Shown here piece after piece: positions 34,424 through 44,154 of a stretch of 64,000 nt of DNA. Origin of the DNA: Niabella pedocola (GTDB taxonomy: Bacteria; Bacteroidota; Bacteroidia; Chitinophagales; Chitinophagaceae). The notes beneath the pieces were generated by a model. The model saw nothing but the letters and a program-made list of their open reading frames with translations. It was not told the origin of the DNA and ran no database searches. The DNA lies in the NCBI RefSeq assembly GCF_021044425.1, contig NZ_JAJNEC010000005.1, positions 2,170,001 through 2,234,000 of the forward strand. Reading direction: 5' to 3'. The number at the start of each line of letters is the position of its first letter. The stretch's first letter is position 1. Position numbers and translations under genes: made by a program.

Positions 34424-36589
34424 ATGAATATTGATAATTTTTATTCTACCTTTGATACCTTTGTTTTTAGAGCCCCTTTGCTCCCCATTACCGACACAAA
34501 ACTCCGAAGAATTGACCGAGATATATTTAAGGAGGCTGTTTTCTTAGCGACGCCGGACTTACACGCCACGCATTATTCAAAATCTAACGGATCATTACAG
34601 TCAGTAACAAATTCAATAGTAAAATACTACAATCGTGCCTGCACGCGCCCAACGCCTTTCGGAATTTTTGCTGGTTGTGGTGTAGGGCATTTTGATACAC
34701 ACCCTAATAGCGATATAAAATTAGGCGAGATATGTTTACAAAATACTAGGACCAGGCTTGACATGAGTTTTTGCTGTCTTTTATTGGACCAACTAAATAG
34801 ACAGGAAGAGATAAAAAGCAGGCTTTTATATTTTGTAAACAGCAGCATGTATAAGATTGGTAATAACTATAGATATGTTGAATGTAAAATTGTTGAAGAC
34901 AAAAATCTATTTTATCAATCAGAAATTGAGTATTCAGTTTTTTTGGAAGATCTGTTTTCTGCGTTAGCAACTGGACTTCAATTGAAAGATATTAGTTCAT
35001 TGATAAGAAAATATGAATATGAGGAGGAGGATATAAATGAATTCATTGACGAACTAATCTCTAACCAGGTCCTGGTTTCCGAGTTATCCCCCACAGTAAT
35101 AGGAGACGACCTCCTAGGGAAAATCATCGACATCCTTAATTTGCGGAATATCGATCATTACTATGTTGAAAGGCTAAAAGTTATTGATGCAAAGTTAAAA
35201 AACATTGATAGTCAGCAGATTGGAAAAAGAAGTAGGGTCTATGAGGAGCTTTACAACTTGCTGAATAATTTTTCATTGCCTGTAGAAAAAAAACATTTTC
35301 TTCAGACTGATCTTTTTTTCAAAGAATCTGAGGCTGTAATAGGAACTAATCTTTTGAATAGCATCAAGGATGGGCTAACTGCTCTTAATAAATTATCAAG
35401 TCTGGCTAACCCAGCTATACTTTCATTTAAGGAAATCTTTAGAATAAGATATGAATCTCGAAAAGTTCCGTTAGTTGAGGTCTTGGATCCCGAAATAGGT
35501 ATTGGATTTGGTGATCTCAACGTTTTGAATAATGATATAAATCCTCTAATTGATGATTTACCGCTATATGTTCAGAATAAGATCTCAGAAACTACGCCTT
35601 CGTCCAACAAGGATAAATTTTTGTATCAAAGATTTGTAAAATCTCAAATGGACGGTGCATATGAAATACTATTAACTCAAGAAGAGCTTATAGACCTTAA
35701 GGAAGAGTGGTCTAATTTACCCCCGACTTTTGCATCAATGGTATCAGTAATTTCCAATGATGACGACCCGTTGGTTTTTATGGATTCGGCTTGGGGTTCT
35801 GCAGGCTGTTTGATCTCCAGATTTGGACACTTAGATAATAGAATTAAAAATCTTCTTAGGGAAATCTCAGATAAGGAAGCCGAGGTTTATGGTCCGGATG
35901 AGATTGTCGCTGAAATTTTACATCTACCAGAGTTTAGAATGGGGAATATTTTATATAGACCTTCTTGCAGGGATTATGAAATTCCATATTTAGCATTTCC
36001 AACGGTCACCAACGAATTTCAGATTCCAATAACCGATATACTAGTATCAATCAATGGCAACAACTTGATACTAACATCACAAAAAACAGGCAAACGTATC
36101 ATTCCACGTTTGACCTCTGCCCATAATTTTAGAAGTAGTTCCTTGCCTGTCTACGCTTTTTTAAGCTCGCTACAAAATGAAGGGGAGCGACGGAGCATTT
36201 TTTTTGATTGGGGAAATCTCGTAGGTAGTCAGAGCTTCTATCCCAGAGTTGTTTTTGAGAATGTCATAATAAGCCCAGCTACATGGAAATTAAATAGAAG
36301 GGAAACATTGGACGCTCCTTTGGATCCAGGTAATTTGGTCGAGTGGTCCAATGCTTTTAAAAAAGAAAAAAAGATGCCATCACAAATTTTATTAGTGATG
36401 GGGGACAACAAGCTATATTTCGATCTCGATGATGAAGAGTCGCTTGTACTTCTATTTTCAGAAATAAGAGGTAAGGATGCTAAATTGGAAGAATTTCTTT
36501 ATAAAAGTAAAAATAATCTTGTAACAAACAGTGACGGCGATTATTTAGCTAATGAAATTATTATATCCTTTTACAAAAACAAAAAATAA
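34424..36589 (+). CDS. lanB: Lantibiotic dehydratase, glutamylation domain (LanB N-terminal)
   Basis: The 721-residue product is the N-terminal part of a class I LanB, which attaches glutamate from glutamyl-tRNA to Ser/Thr of the precursor. The telling motif is NRACTRPTPFGIFAGCGVG at about residue 70, the R-x-T-P-F-G-x-F-x-G of the family. Further typical segments are ILSFKEIFRIRYESRKVPLVEVLDPEIGIGFG and the DPLVFMDSAWGSAGCLISRFGHL region, matching the C-terminal half of the glutamylation domain. The elimination domain (SpaB_C) is missing and is encoded by the next gene, which starts 12 bp after the stop: a split LanB, as is usual in Bacteroidota. Confidence 0.92.
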   Translation: MNIDNFYSTFDTFVFRAPLLPITDTKLRRIDRDIFKEAVFLATPDLHATHYSKSNGSLQSVTNSIVKYYNRACTRPTPFGIFAGCGVGHFDTHPNSDIKLGEICLQNTRTRLDMSFCCLLLDQLNRQEEIKSRLLYFVNSSMYKIGNNYRYVECKIVEDKNLFYQSEIEYSVFLEDLFSALATGLQLKDISSLIRKYEYEEEDINEFIDELISNQVLVSELSPTVIGDDLLGKIIDILNLRNIDHYYVERLKVIDAKLKNIDSQQIGKRSRVYEELYNLLNNFSLPVEKKHFLQTDLFFKESEAVIGTNLLNSIKDGLTALNKLSSLANPAILSFKEIFRIRYESRKVPLVEVLDPEIGIGFGDLNVLNNDINPLIDDLPLYVQNKISETTPSSNKDKFLYQRFVKSQMDGAYEILLTQEELIDLKEEWSNLPPTFASMVSVISNDDDPLVFMDSAWGSAGCLISRFGHLDNRIKNLLREISDKEAEVYGPDEIVAEILHLPEFRMGNILYRPSCRDYEIPYLAFPTVTNEFQIPITDILVSINGNNLILTSQKTGKRIIPRLTSAHNFRSSSLPVYAFLSSLQNEGERRSIFFDWGNLVGSQSFYPRVVFENVIISPATWKLNRRETLDAPLDPGNLVEWSNAFKKEKKMPSQILLVMGDNKLYFDLDDEESLVLLFSEIRGKDAKLEEFLYKSKNNLVTNSDGDYLANEIIISFYKNKK

Positions 36590-36601
36590 ATAAGTCCATC
36601 C

Positions 36602-37480
36602 GTGATGCGAAATTTTGAAGGTAAGACGGCCTATATTCCAGGTTCGGAATGGTTGTATTTTAAAATTCATAGTGGCCCAAAATTCCAGGAAGAATTTTTG
36701 ATGGAACATTTGAGTGATCGAATTATCAACTACAAAAAAAGGGGGATGATTGACAAATTCTTCTTCGTTCGTTATTCAGATGAATATGGCCCTCATCTAA
36801 GATTAAGATTCAAGATATCCAATTCAGGGCACCTGTTGAATATTATCGAAGATATAAGTAAAACCACTGATTATTTTTTAAGTAATGGTTTGATCAACCG
36901 AATGAGCATTGACACTTATTTTCCAGAGCTCGATCGATACGGATCGAATAGTATGCAATTTGCAGAAACTATATTTTCTGTTAACAGTTTTTATATGCTT
37001 TATCTATTTGGAAAGACTCGTGATTATAATGACATTTGGCTCTCAAGTGTAAAAATTGCTGATAGCCTCTTAACGCAGTTTGAAATGTCATTACAGGACA
37101 AACATGTGTTTTATGAAAAGTGCTTTAAAGCTTTTGCTTTGGAAGCTAATTATAGAAAACTACCTAATGAATTAAAATTAAAGTTTCGAAATAATCGAAA
37201 TTTAATAGAAATGATATTTTCCGAACACGCTGAAATTGATTGCTTTCAAAAAGAGCTCGCCATTGAGGAGAGCAATGCAGTTCAGGAAATACTTAAGTTA
37301 AAAACTGATGGTTGTTTGGAAATAGGCATTGAAGATTTACTTATGAGTTTGATTCACATGCACAATAACAGAGTGTTTCGAACTAACCCAAGATTGCATG
37401 AACTCGTAATATATTACATGATGAGTAATTATTATAAATCGAACGACGTCAGGGAAAAACAAAAAATGAGGAATAAATGA
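36602..37480 (+). CDS. LanB elimination-domain protein (thiopeptide-type bacteriocin biosynthesis protein)
   Basis: The 292-residue product corresponds to the SpaB_C / 'thiopeptide-type bacteriocin biosynthesis' domain, which removes the glutamate to give dehydrated Ser/Thr. Evidence: SEWLYFKIHSGPKFQEEFLMEHL followed by FFFVRYSDEYGPHLRLRFK (residues about 55-75), with the typical W-x-Y-x-x-I/L-x-S-G-P-x and the H-L-R-x-R-F motif; a later YGSNSMQFAE segment also belongs to the domain. It is stand-alone rather than fused to LanB. Its stop overlaps the lanC start (37477-37480), so translation is coupled. Confidence 0.9.
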   Translation: MMRNFEGKTAYIPGSEWLYFKIHSGPKFQEEFLMEHLSDRIINYKKRGMIDKFFFVRYSDEYGPHLRLRFKISNSGHLLNIIEDISKTTDYFLSNGLINRMSIDTYFPELDRYGSNSMQFAETIFSVNSFYMLYLFGKTRDYNDIWLSSVKIADSLLTQFEMSLQDKHVFYEKCFKAFALEANYRKLPNELKLKFRNNRNLIEMIFSEHAEIDCFQKELAIEESNAVQEILKLKTDGCLEIGIEDLLMSLIHMHNNRVFRTNPRLHELVIYYMMSNYYKSNDVREKQKMRNK

Positions 37481-38694
37481 ATAATAATTTAAAGGATCTG
37501 GTTTTCGAAAAAACCAGGATTCTAAATCAATATTACAATAATAGTGTTGAGCACTTGCTTAAACGTTTTTCAAGTATGCACACCGGCTCCCCGTATTCGG
37601 TGATGGTAGGGGTAGCTGGAGCTATTTTGGTTAAATCCGCAATTTACCAAATTGAACCAAATGAGACCGTCAAAGACGCGATTAACAATGACGTAGATTA
37701 CCTGTTGCAAAAAATTTCAGAGAGTAATTCCTTAATCCCACACCATTGTGGTGGGATGTCCGGTTTTGCAACTTTATTACTCTATTTAAAAAAAATAAAA
37801 TTAATTGGATTGAATAGAGATTTTTTTTATGAATTGGATATTTTTTTAGAAGATGAATTGGACAAGTGTATAAGAGGAAATAATATCGATATTCTGCATG
37901 GAGGTATGGGAATTGGATTGTACTTTATTCATAGACGGAAAAAACAGCCAATAAAGAAATTACTCGATTATTTAGATGATCATAAAGATAATTATAATGG
38001 AGCCTATATCTGGCACAGATATGATGAATATAGAGCAAAAGATTATATCTACGATTTAGGACTAGCTCATGGAAATGCCAGTGTAATGTATTTTTTGACA
38101 CAATGTATTAAGTCCGGTTTATTCAAAAAAAAGAGCACCAATTTATTAAAAGGGTTGATGACGTTTTATCTTCAAATTGCAGAACCAGAATCGATGTCTT
38201 CCTTCCCGTCTTTTATTCTTAAACAGTCTTTTATAAAAAAGGTAAAAGATTACTCTTCGTCTCGTATCGCCTGGTGTTATGGTGACCTCGGCATTTTATA
38301 CTCGATGTATTTCGCATCCGATATACTCCAAGACAACGATACTAAGAATAAATCAATAGAAATGTTGATAAAATGCTCTAAACGGATGGGAAAGGATAGT
38401 GGTGTTATTGATGCTGGATTTTGCCATGGCAGTATTGGGCCTGCTTACATGTTTAAAAAACTTTACAATGCATGCAATGTAAATGAGTTTAAAATCGCTG
38501 AAGATTTCTGGATATCGAAAACATTGGAATTTGGTACGGAACCTGGTGTTTTCGGGAATTATCTCTTTTTGACGGACAAAGGAGGAGCAGAACAGCATGA
38601 CTTTCTCCAGGGAGTGCATGGTATTTCGATGGTTTTAAATAGTTACGTGTGTGATATTGATTCACATTGGGACAGTATGTTATTTTTATCTTGA
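37477..38694 (+). CDS. lanC: Lanthionine synthetase LanC
   Basis: The 405-residue product is a LanC cyclase, which joins Cys thiols to dehydrated residues. The zinc ligands are visible: Cys267 in WCYGDLG, and Cys316-His317 in GFCHGSIG; these are the C, C, H triad of the family. The LHGGMGIGLYFIHR segment (about residue 148-160) and the CGGMSGFATLLL segment near 90 match the alpha/alpha-barrel repeats with their G-x-G motifs; HDFLQGVHGISMVLNSY is typical of the C-terminus. The gene overlaps the upstream elimination-domain gene by 4 bp and precedes lanT. Confidence 0.93.
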   Translation: MNNNLKDLVFEKTRILNQYYNNSVEHLLKRFSSMHTGSPYSVMVGVAGAILVKSAIYQIEPNETVKDAINNDVDYLLQKISESNSLIPHHCGGMSGFATLLLYLKKIKLIGLNRDFFYELDIFLEDELDKCIRGNNIDILHGGMGIGLYFIHRRKKQPIKKLLDYLDDHKDNYNGAYIWHRYDEYRAKDYIYDLGLAHGNASVMYFLTQCIKSGLFKKKSTNLLKGLMTFYLQIAEPESMSSFPSFILKQSFIKKVKDYSSSRIAWCYGDLGILYSMYFASDILQDNDTKNKSIEMLIKCSKRMGKDSGVIDAGFCHGSIGPAYMFKKLYNACNVNEFKIAEDFWISKTLEFGTEPGVFGNYLFLTDKGGAEQHDFLQGVHGISMVLNSYVCDIDSHWDSMLFLS

Positions 38695-38753
38695 TATGAT
38701 GTTCTACCAATTAGCCTGTTTTAAAATGACCTGTTTTTTTCCCCATTACTAGT

Positions 38754-40967
38754 ATGAGCTCATTTCCTTTTTATCGACAATTAAATGCAATGGATTGTGG
38801 GCCGACGTGTATTCGTATGATTGCCAGATATTACGGAAAGGTTTATAGTGGCGAGACATTGAGAAATATGACTGGCTTTAATAGGGGTGGTGTCTCTTTG
38901 CTTGGCATAAGTGACACTGCTGAAAAAATTGGGTTCAGGACAACGGCCGCAAAAGTGTCTTTTGAACAGTTAGAGAGTGCTATATTTCCAGCGATAATTC
39001 ATTGGAATGGAAATCATTTTGTTGTATTAACAAGTGTTGGCAAAAAAGAAGTGAAGATTGCGGACCCAAGCAAGGGTATAATAAGTTATACCGTTTCTGA
39101 GTTTTTGAAACATTGGACATCCTCAAAGGATAGAGATGGCATTGATGTAGGAGTTGTTTTATTGTTAGAGCCCACTCCCATATTTTATGAGTCTGAAGCG
39201 GAGAAAGAGCAAAAGCTGAGTTGGACAGTTGTTTCAAAATACCTACTTACAGCCAAATGGCAATTGATACAGGTGTTTATTGCCTTTATCATTACGTCCT
39301 TATTGACACTTATAGTACCATTTCTCACGCAAAGTGTAGTAGATGTTGGAATTAATGCGCAAAACCTTCAATATGTTGTTATCGTGCTCATTGCACAAGC
39401 AATGCTATTTTTTAGTCAAACGATCATTGGACTGATTAGAAGCCGTATTATGTTGCGGATTTCCAATATTCTGAACATCCAAATATTGTCAGACTTCTGG
39501 ATTAAACTTACAAAATTACCTGTTTCTTATTTTGACATTCATCATACTGGAGATACGTTACAGCGCATTGGGGATCACGGGAAAATACAAGGATTTCTCT
39601 TGGGCACTGCACTATCAACTGTTTTCTCATTTTTCAATTTCATTATTTATGCAATTGTATTGATGATCTATAGCATCCAGTTATTTTTTGTTTTCAGCGT
39701 TGGAAGCATTCTATATTTTGTATGGGTTCAATTGTTTCTAAAAATAAGACGCAAAATAAACTATGAAACTTTTCATTTATCGGCTAAAGAGAACAACACT
39801 ACTTTGCAGATGATACAAGGAATGCAGGAAATACGTTTGAATAATGCTGAAAAACAAAAAAGATGGGAATGGGAAAATATACAGGCCAATGTTTTCAAAC
39901 TTGGATTTAAGAGTTTAAATTATAGCCAGATTCAATCAGCCGGAGCAATTCTTATTAATAATGTTCAAGGCATTGTAATCAGTTTCATTGTAGCAAAACT
40001 GGTAATCGACGGTAAACTTACTTTTGGTTCTATGCTGGCAATTCAATATATCATCGGTCAATTAAGTGGTCCTATACAGCAATGGGTGGGCTTTGTGCAA
40101 AGTTTTCAAGATGCCAAAATAAGCATGGAGCGCCTAAATGAAATTCATCAATTAGATGACGAAGAGGATAAAAACAAAAGTTATGTAACTCAATTACCAG
40201 AAGACAAAAGTATAGCTATTAACCGCCTTTCTTTTACCTATCCTGGCGCAGGCAATGAACCGGTGTTGGAGGGTATAGATCTGGTAATACCAGAGAAAAA
40301 AGTCACGGCAATAGTGGGAAGTAGTGGAAGTGGTAAAACTACCTTAGTGAAATTATTGCTAAAAGTATATGAGCAATATGAAGGCGAAATAAGAGTTGGA
40401 TCTTCAACGGTCAATAGCAAAGAAGGCTTAAAATTCAACTTTCTCAGTCATCCTTTTTGGAGAAGCGAATGCGGAGCCGTTTTACAGGATGGGTACATTT
40501 TCAACGAAAGCATTGCCCGTAATGTTGCGGTAGGTGATGAAGAAATCGATTATAATAAACTAATTAAAAGTTGCAGTATCGCAAATATTCATTCTTTCGT
40601 CGAATCACTTCCCAACGGGTACTATACAAAATTAGGTGCGGAAGGCACAGGCATGAGCCAGGGACAAAAGCAACGATTACTGATTGCACGTGCCGTATAT
40701 AAAGATCCAGAATATTTATTCTTTGATGAAGCAACCAATGCATTAGATGCCAATAATGAAAAAGAAATTATTGAGAACCTCGATCTGTTTTTTAAGGGTA
40801 GAACTGTAGTGATTGTAGCCCACCGATTAAGCACAGTAAAGAATGCTGACAAAATTGTTGTATTGGAAAAAGGAAAGATTGAAGAAGAGGGCACACACGA
40901 TGAGTTATCTGCGTTAAAAGGCAAATATTACGAGTTAGTAAAGAATCAATTAGAGTTAGGCAATTAA
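38754..40967 (+). CDS. lanT: Peptidase-containing ABC transporter (LanT type, C39)
   Basis: The 737-residue product is a peptidase-containing ABC exporter. N-terminal C39 peptidase: catalytic Cys15 in MDCGPTC, His88 in NGNHFVVL and Asp104 in ADPSKG. Several membrane segments follow (about 170-440). The C-terminal ATPase has Walker A GSSGSGKTT at about 522-530 (Lys528), the signature GMSQGQKQR, and Walker B FFDEATNALD. It should cut the precursor after the double glycine and export the mature peptide through the inner membrane. It lies downstream of lanC and just 11 bp before the HlyD gene. Confidence 0.93.
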   Translation: MSSFPFYRQLNAMDCGPTCIRMIARYYGKVYSGETLRNMTGFNRGGVSLLGISDTAEKIGFRTTAAKVSFEQLESAIFPAIIHWNGNHFVVLTSVGKKEVKIADPSKGIISYTVSEFLKHWTSSKDRDGIDVGVVLLLEPTPIFYESEAEKEQKLSWTVVSKYLLTAKWQLIQVFIAFIITSLLTLIVPFLTQSVVDVGINAQNLQYVVIVLIAQAMLFFSQTIIGLIRSRIMLRISNILNIQILSDFWIKLTKLPVSYFDIHHTGDTLQRIGDHGKIQGFLLGTALSTVFSFFNFIIYAIVLMIYSIQLFFVFSVGSILYFVWVQLFLKIRRKINYETFHLSAKENNTTLQMIQGMQEIRLNNAEKQKRWEWENIQANVFKLGFKSLNYSQIQSAGAILINNVQGIVISFIVAKLVIDGKLTFGSMLAIQYIIGQLSGPIQQWVGFVQSFQDAKISMERLNEIHQLDDEEDKNKSYVTQLPEDKSIAINRLSFTYPGAGNEPVLEGIDLVIPEKKVTAIVGSSGSGKTTLVKLLLKVYEQYEGEIRVGSSTVNSKEGLKFNFLSHPFWRSECGAVLQDGYIFNESIARNVAVGDEEIDYNKLIKSCSIANIHSFVESLPNGYYTKLGAEGTGMSQGQKQRLLIARAVYKDPEYLFFDEATNALDANNEKEIIENLDLFFKGRTVVIVAHRLSTVKNADKIVVLEKGKIEEEGTHDELSALKGKYYELVKNQLELGN

Positions 40968-40978
40968 ATCTAAAACCT

Positions 40979-42322
40979 ATGAGCGATAACAATGCTAAAT
41001 TGCATGAGATTTATTCGCAGGATTTACAACATGTCTCGGTTAATAAGTCATTTGATGAACGATCCGAAGTGGCACAGGAAATCGTCAACCGAAAACCCGA
41101 CTTTTATGAAAAATGGGCTCTATTGGTTTTTTTATTTTTATTATTGTTACTAGTGACCGGAACATGGTTCATCAAATATCCCGACATCATACAAACAAAT
41201 GCTGTATTAACTAGCTATAATGCTCCTAAAGAAATTATAGCTAACAAAACTGGTAAGTTAACCGCTTTATTTGCTAAAAATAATCAGCAGGTAAGAGAGG
41301 GAGAAATACTAGGGTGGATTGAATCGAATGCTGATACTCAGGAAATAATTGAACTGTCAGGAAGATTAGATAGTAGTATAAGCATGTTGAAGAGTGTCAG
41401 GCCCGAACTAATTGTTGGTTTATTCAGCAAAGGTTTTTCTAGTCTCGGCGAATTACAGTCCAATTACCAAACCTTTATTACAGCTCTACAGCAATATAAC
41501 GATTACCTGGTAAACGGGTTTTATTCAAAGCGCAAACAGCTACTAAACGGGGATATTGTAGCGTTGCAGAGTATGAGAAATAATGCTACCCAACAAAAAA
41601 AAATCACGTCAGAGGATAACGAACTGGCAAGAAAGACATTTGAAATGAATGAGATGCTTTACAAAGAAAAAATAATCTCAGCCGAAGAATATCGCCAGGC
41701 ACAAAGCACACTGCTCAATAAACAAAAGACAGACCCTCAAATGGAAATGAATATCATTGCTCAACAAAATCAAATACGGGACAAACAAAAGGAAATAGAC
41801 CAATTAAACCACGACATATTTCAACAACAACAAACGTTTGAGCAAGCATTACGAACATTGAAAAGCAATGTAGATATCTGGCTGAAGCTGTATACCATAC
41901 AAGCACCTGCTGATGGCGTTGTGATTTTTGCTCTGCCTGTTCAGCAAAACCAATATTTACAAACAGGTAAGTTATTAGGTTATGTGAATCCACCTGATAA
42001 TAAATATTATGCTGAAATACGGCTTCCACAAAATAATTTTGGAAAAGTAGATACAGGCATGAAGGTCCAACTACGATTCGATGCGTATCCTTACCAGGAA
42101 ATTGGCTTTATACCGGGAACCTTGGATTACGTTTCCAATATAGCGGTAGACAGCTCCTTTCTGGGAACTGTGCGCCTAGATAACGGATTGAATACTAATC
42201 AGCATAAAGCAATACAATACAAAAATGGATTGAAAGCACAGGCTCTTATTATTACGAAAGAAATGAGACTTTTGCAAAGACTGTACTACTCTATTGCAAA
42301 GGCGACATCCTTAAATAAATAA
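40979..42322 (+). CDS. HlyD-type periplasmic adaptor of the peptide exporter
   Basis: The 447-residue product has one N-terminal membrane helix (WALLVFLFLLLLLVTGTWFIKYPDI, about residues 42-65), a lipoyl-like/biotinyl-like half (VREGEILGWIESNADTQEIIEL), long helical coiled-coil hairpin (about 150-300) and a C-terminal beta-barrel (TIQAPADGVVIFALPVQQNQYLQTGKLLGYVNPP). This is the plan of HlyD/membrane-fusion proteins that pair with C39 ABC exporters in Gram-negative bacteria. It begins 11 bp after lanT. An outer-membrane partner of TolC type is not encoded nearby. Confidence 0.9.
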   Translation: MSDNNAKLHEIYSQDLQHVSVNKSFDERSEVAQEIVNRKPDFYEKWALLVFLFLLLLLVTGTWFIKYPDIIQTNAVLTSYNAPKEIIANKTGKLTALFAKNNQQVREGEILGWIESNADTQEIIELSGRLDSSISMLKSVRPELIVGLFSKGFSSLGELQSNYQTFITALQQYNDYLVNGFYSKRKQLLNGDIVALQSMRNNATQQKKITSEDNELARKTFEMNEMLYKEKIISAEEYRQAQSTLLNKQKTDPQMEMNIIAQQNQIRDKQKEIDQLNHDIFQQQQTFEQALRTLKSNVDIWLKLYTIQAPADGVVIFALPVQQNQYLQTGKLLGYVNPPDNKYYAEIRLPQNNFGKVDTGMKVQLRFDAYPYQEIGFIPGTLDYVSNIAVDSSFLGTVRLDNGLNTNQHKAIQYKNGLKAQALIITKEMRLLQRLYYSIAKATSLNK

Positions 42323-42534
42323 CTTATCGCATGAGATGTTTTAAGCGTGATTTACAAGCCATCAGTTTATTTTTAATGCATAATAGGGAGAATTTATTGT
42401 AATCGCGTGTAATATGTTTTCGCAGTTTAAAAATTGAGCCACTATTTAAAGTAACGTCGTAGTCTAAAGTGCATTTAAGGGTTCTACTTGCAAACTTTAA
42501 GATAGTATGAAGTAAGATTGTCAAACAATTTAAA
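42323..42534. other. Intergenic region before glycosyltransferase gene
   Basis: This 212-bp AT-rich stretch holds no supported ORF. A minus-strand frame (42324-42629) overlaps the true plus-strand glycosyltransferase gene and appears to be a shadow. Probably it contains the promoter for the glycosyltransferase gene at 42535. Confidence 0.4.
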
Positions 42535-43311
42535 ATGAAAATATTGACCTTCAGCAATGACAAAGAAAAATTTGTAAATAATAAGATAATAGTGTTGGTG
42601 CCTTTTAGAAATGCAAGTTGGTATCTCATGGATTGCGTAAATTCAATAGTTAGCCAGCTATATTCGAATTATAAAGTGTACTTGTTGGACGATGGTTCTG
42701 AGGATAATTCAATTGATTTGATTGAACAAAATTTCGAAGGTGTTTATTTAATTAGACGTCAAACTAGGTTAGGAGCAATGGAAAATGTTTACCGTGCATT
42801 GACTGAATTACCCATTGGCGACGACGATATCATTTTATTAGTCGACGGGGATGACTTTCTTATTGGAGAATATGTTTTTAAAATAGTAAATGAAATTTAT
42901 AATAGTAGGATCCTTCTTACTTATGGCCAATATATCAACAACTTTGGTTTAATAGGAATAGATTCTCCTTATTCAACTGAAGAGTTTAATAATTTGAGAA
43001 AAGCTCCTTGGAAGGCAACACACTTAAAAACCTTTAAATATAAACTTTTTAAAGCCTTGCTAGCACAGGATCCCAATGCTAAAAGCTTTAAATGGGATAA
43101 TGACCGATTTTATACGACTACATCTGATCAGGCTATCATGATTCCATTAATGGAGATTGCAGGATTCGAGAATACAAGTATGATTTCAAATATCGTTTAC
43201 TGCTATAGAATACATAGTAATAATGTTCATGCCTGTTCAAATAACGGCGCGCTTCAAAGAGAAGCAGAATTGCATATAAGAAATCGTCAACCCCTTGAAA
43301 GAGTATTTTAG
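42535..43311 (+). CDS. Family 2 glycosyltransferase
   Basis: The 258-residue product has the GT2 (GT-A) signature: VLVPFRNASWYLMDCVNSIVSQLYSNYKVYLLDDGSEDNS, with the DDGS motif at about residues 55-58, and the metal-binding LLVDGDDF (DGDD) near 100. It is short for a GT2 protein and has no membrane helices. The C-terminal part includes KSFKWDNDRFYTTTSDQAIMIPLME, a segment commonly seen in polysaccharide GTs. It transfers a sugar from a nucleotide donor to an unknown acceptor. It lies 212 bp after the HlyD gene, on the same strand as the lan genes, so a link to lanthipeptide modification is possible but unproven. Confidence 0.8.
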   Translation: MKILTFSNDKEKFVNNKIIVLVPFRNASWYLMDCVNSIVSQLYSNYKVYLLDDGSEDNSIDLIEQNFEGVYLIRRQTRLGAMENVYRALTELPIGDDDIILLVDGDDFLIGEYVFKIVNEIYNSRILLTYGQYINNFGLIGIDSPYSTEEFNNLRKAPWKATHLKTFKYKLFKALLAQDPNAKSFKWDNDRFYTTTSDQAIMIPLMEIAGFENTSMISNIVYCYRIHSNNVHACSNNGALQREAELHIRNRQPLERVF

Positions 43312-43430
43312 GTAAAGTTTAAACATATGATAGCATGAATAAGGTCAATGGTAGCGGACGGATAGCAATATTTCACCCCCTGGATTTATACCGGGTTATC
43401 TATCCAATAAATTTCTGAAAAGTCTATTTT

Positions 43431-44030
43431 ATGCTAAAATTAAAAAGCTACTGCATTAATCTTGTAAGAGCAAAGAAACGCTTACAACAATTTGAGGAAC
43501 AATGGAGACCTATTTTAGGTGATTCTCTGGAGTACGTTGAGGCAATAGATCGCCGAGATATACAGGCCAGCGAATGTTTAACAGACGGGCAATTGGCGTG
43601 TCTTAGAAGTCACATGAAAACTATGAATCGAGCCCTTGAAACAGAGTTCGATTATTTTGTAATTTTTGAAGACGACGCCATTCCCGAATATGAAAACGTC
43701 CTTGAAATACTTGAAATGGTATATCAGAAAACAAAATGTGATATTATACATTGTTGTCTAAAAAAACATTTCTACAATATTGAAAGTATAAAAACTGATG
43801 AAATTGTAATTGTTAATGGCATGCCGCCCGAAGGCGCCTTTATGGTATTTTATACTAGAACAGGAATTAATCAATATCTCAGCACATTTTCATCGGAAAG
43901 GTATCCTGCAGATTGGTTTCGAAAATTGGATCTTGATGTGAAAACTTGTGTCATTATTCCTCCTTTAGCTACCCATATTAACGAGTACAGTTATATAAGT
44001 ACCAACTATGGTAGAAGATTTTTACCATAG
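43431..44030 (+). CDS. Family 25 glycosyltransferase (LPS type)
   Basis: The 199-residue product resembles GT25: KSYCINLVRAKKRLQQFEEQW (the INL-x-R-x-x-R N-terminus), EAIDRRDIQASECLTDGQLACLRSHMKTMNRAL (typical TxGEIgCxxSH-like segment, here GQLACLRSHMKTM) and FVIFEDDAIPEYENVLEI, with the family's E-D-D-A metal-binding motif at about residue 80. GT25 enzymes normally glycosylate LPS or surface proteins. It is the second glycosyltransferase gene after the exporter genes and could act on the peptide or on a surface glycan. It is small but complete. Confidence 0.8.
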   Translation: MLKLKSYCINLVRAKKRLQQFEEQWRPILGDSLEYVEAIDRRDIQASECLTDGQLACLRSHMKTMNRALETEFDYFVIFEDDAIPEYENVLEILEMVYQKTKCDIIHCCLKKHFYNIESIKTDEIVIVNGMPPEGAFMVFYTRTGINQYLSTFSSERYPADWFRKLDLDVKTCVIIPPLATHINEYSYISTNYGRRFLP

Positions 44031-44154
44031 TTGCATCCTTGAATAAAACTCCTACATTTTGATATGAACACCTTGGTTTTTCAAAATGTAAGCTAAATTA
44101 ATTCTAACTTTAGCCAAACGTAAAAGTGCTTAGTACAAATGCAAATAATTTTTT

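Noticed and set aside
42324..42629. A 101-codon minus-strand frame around the start of the GT2 gene
   Set aside because: The part at 42535-42629 is antisense to the clear DDGS-type glycosyltransferase; composition looks like chance.
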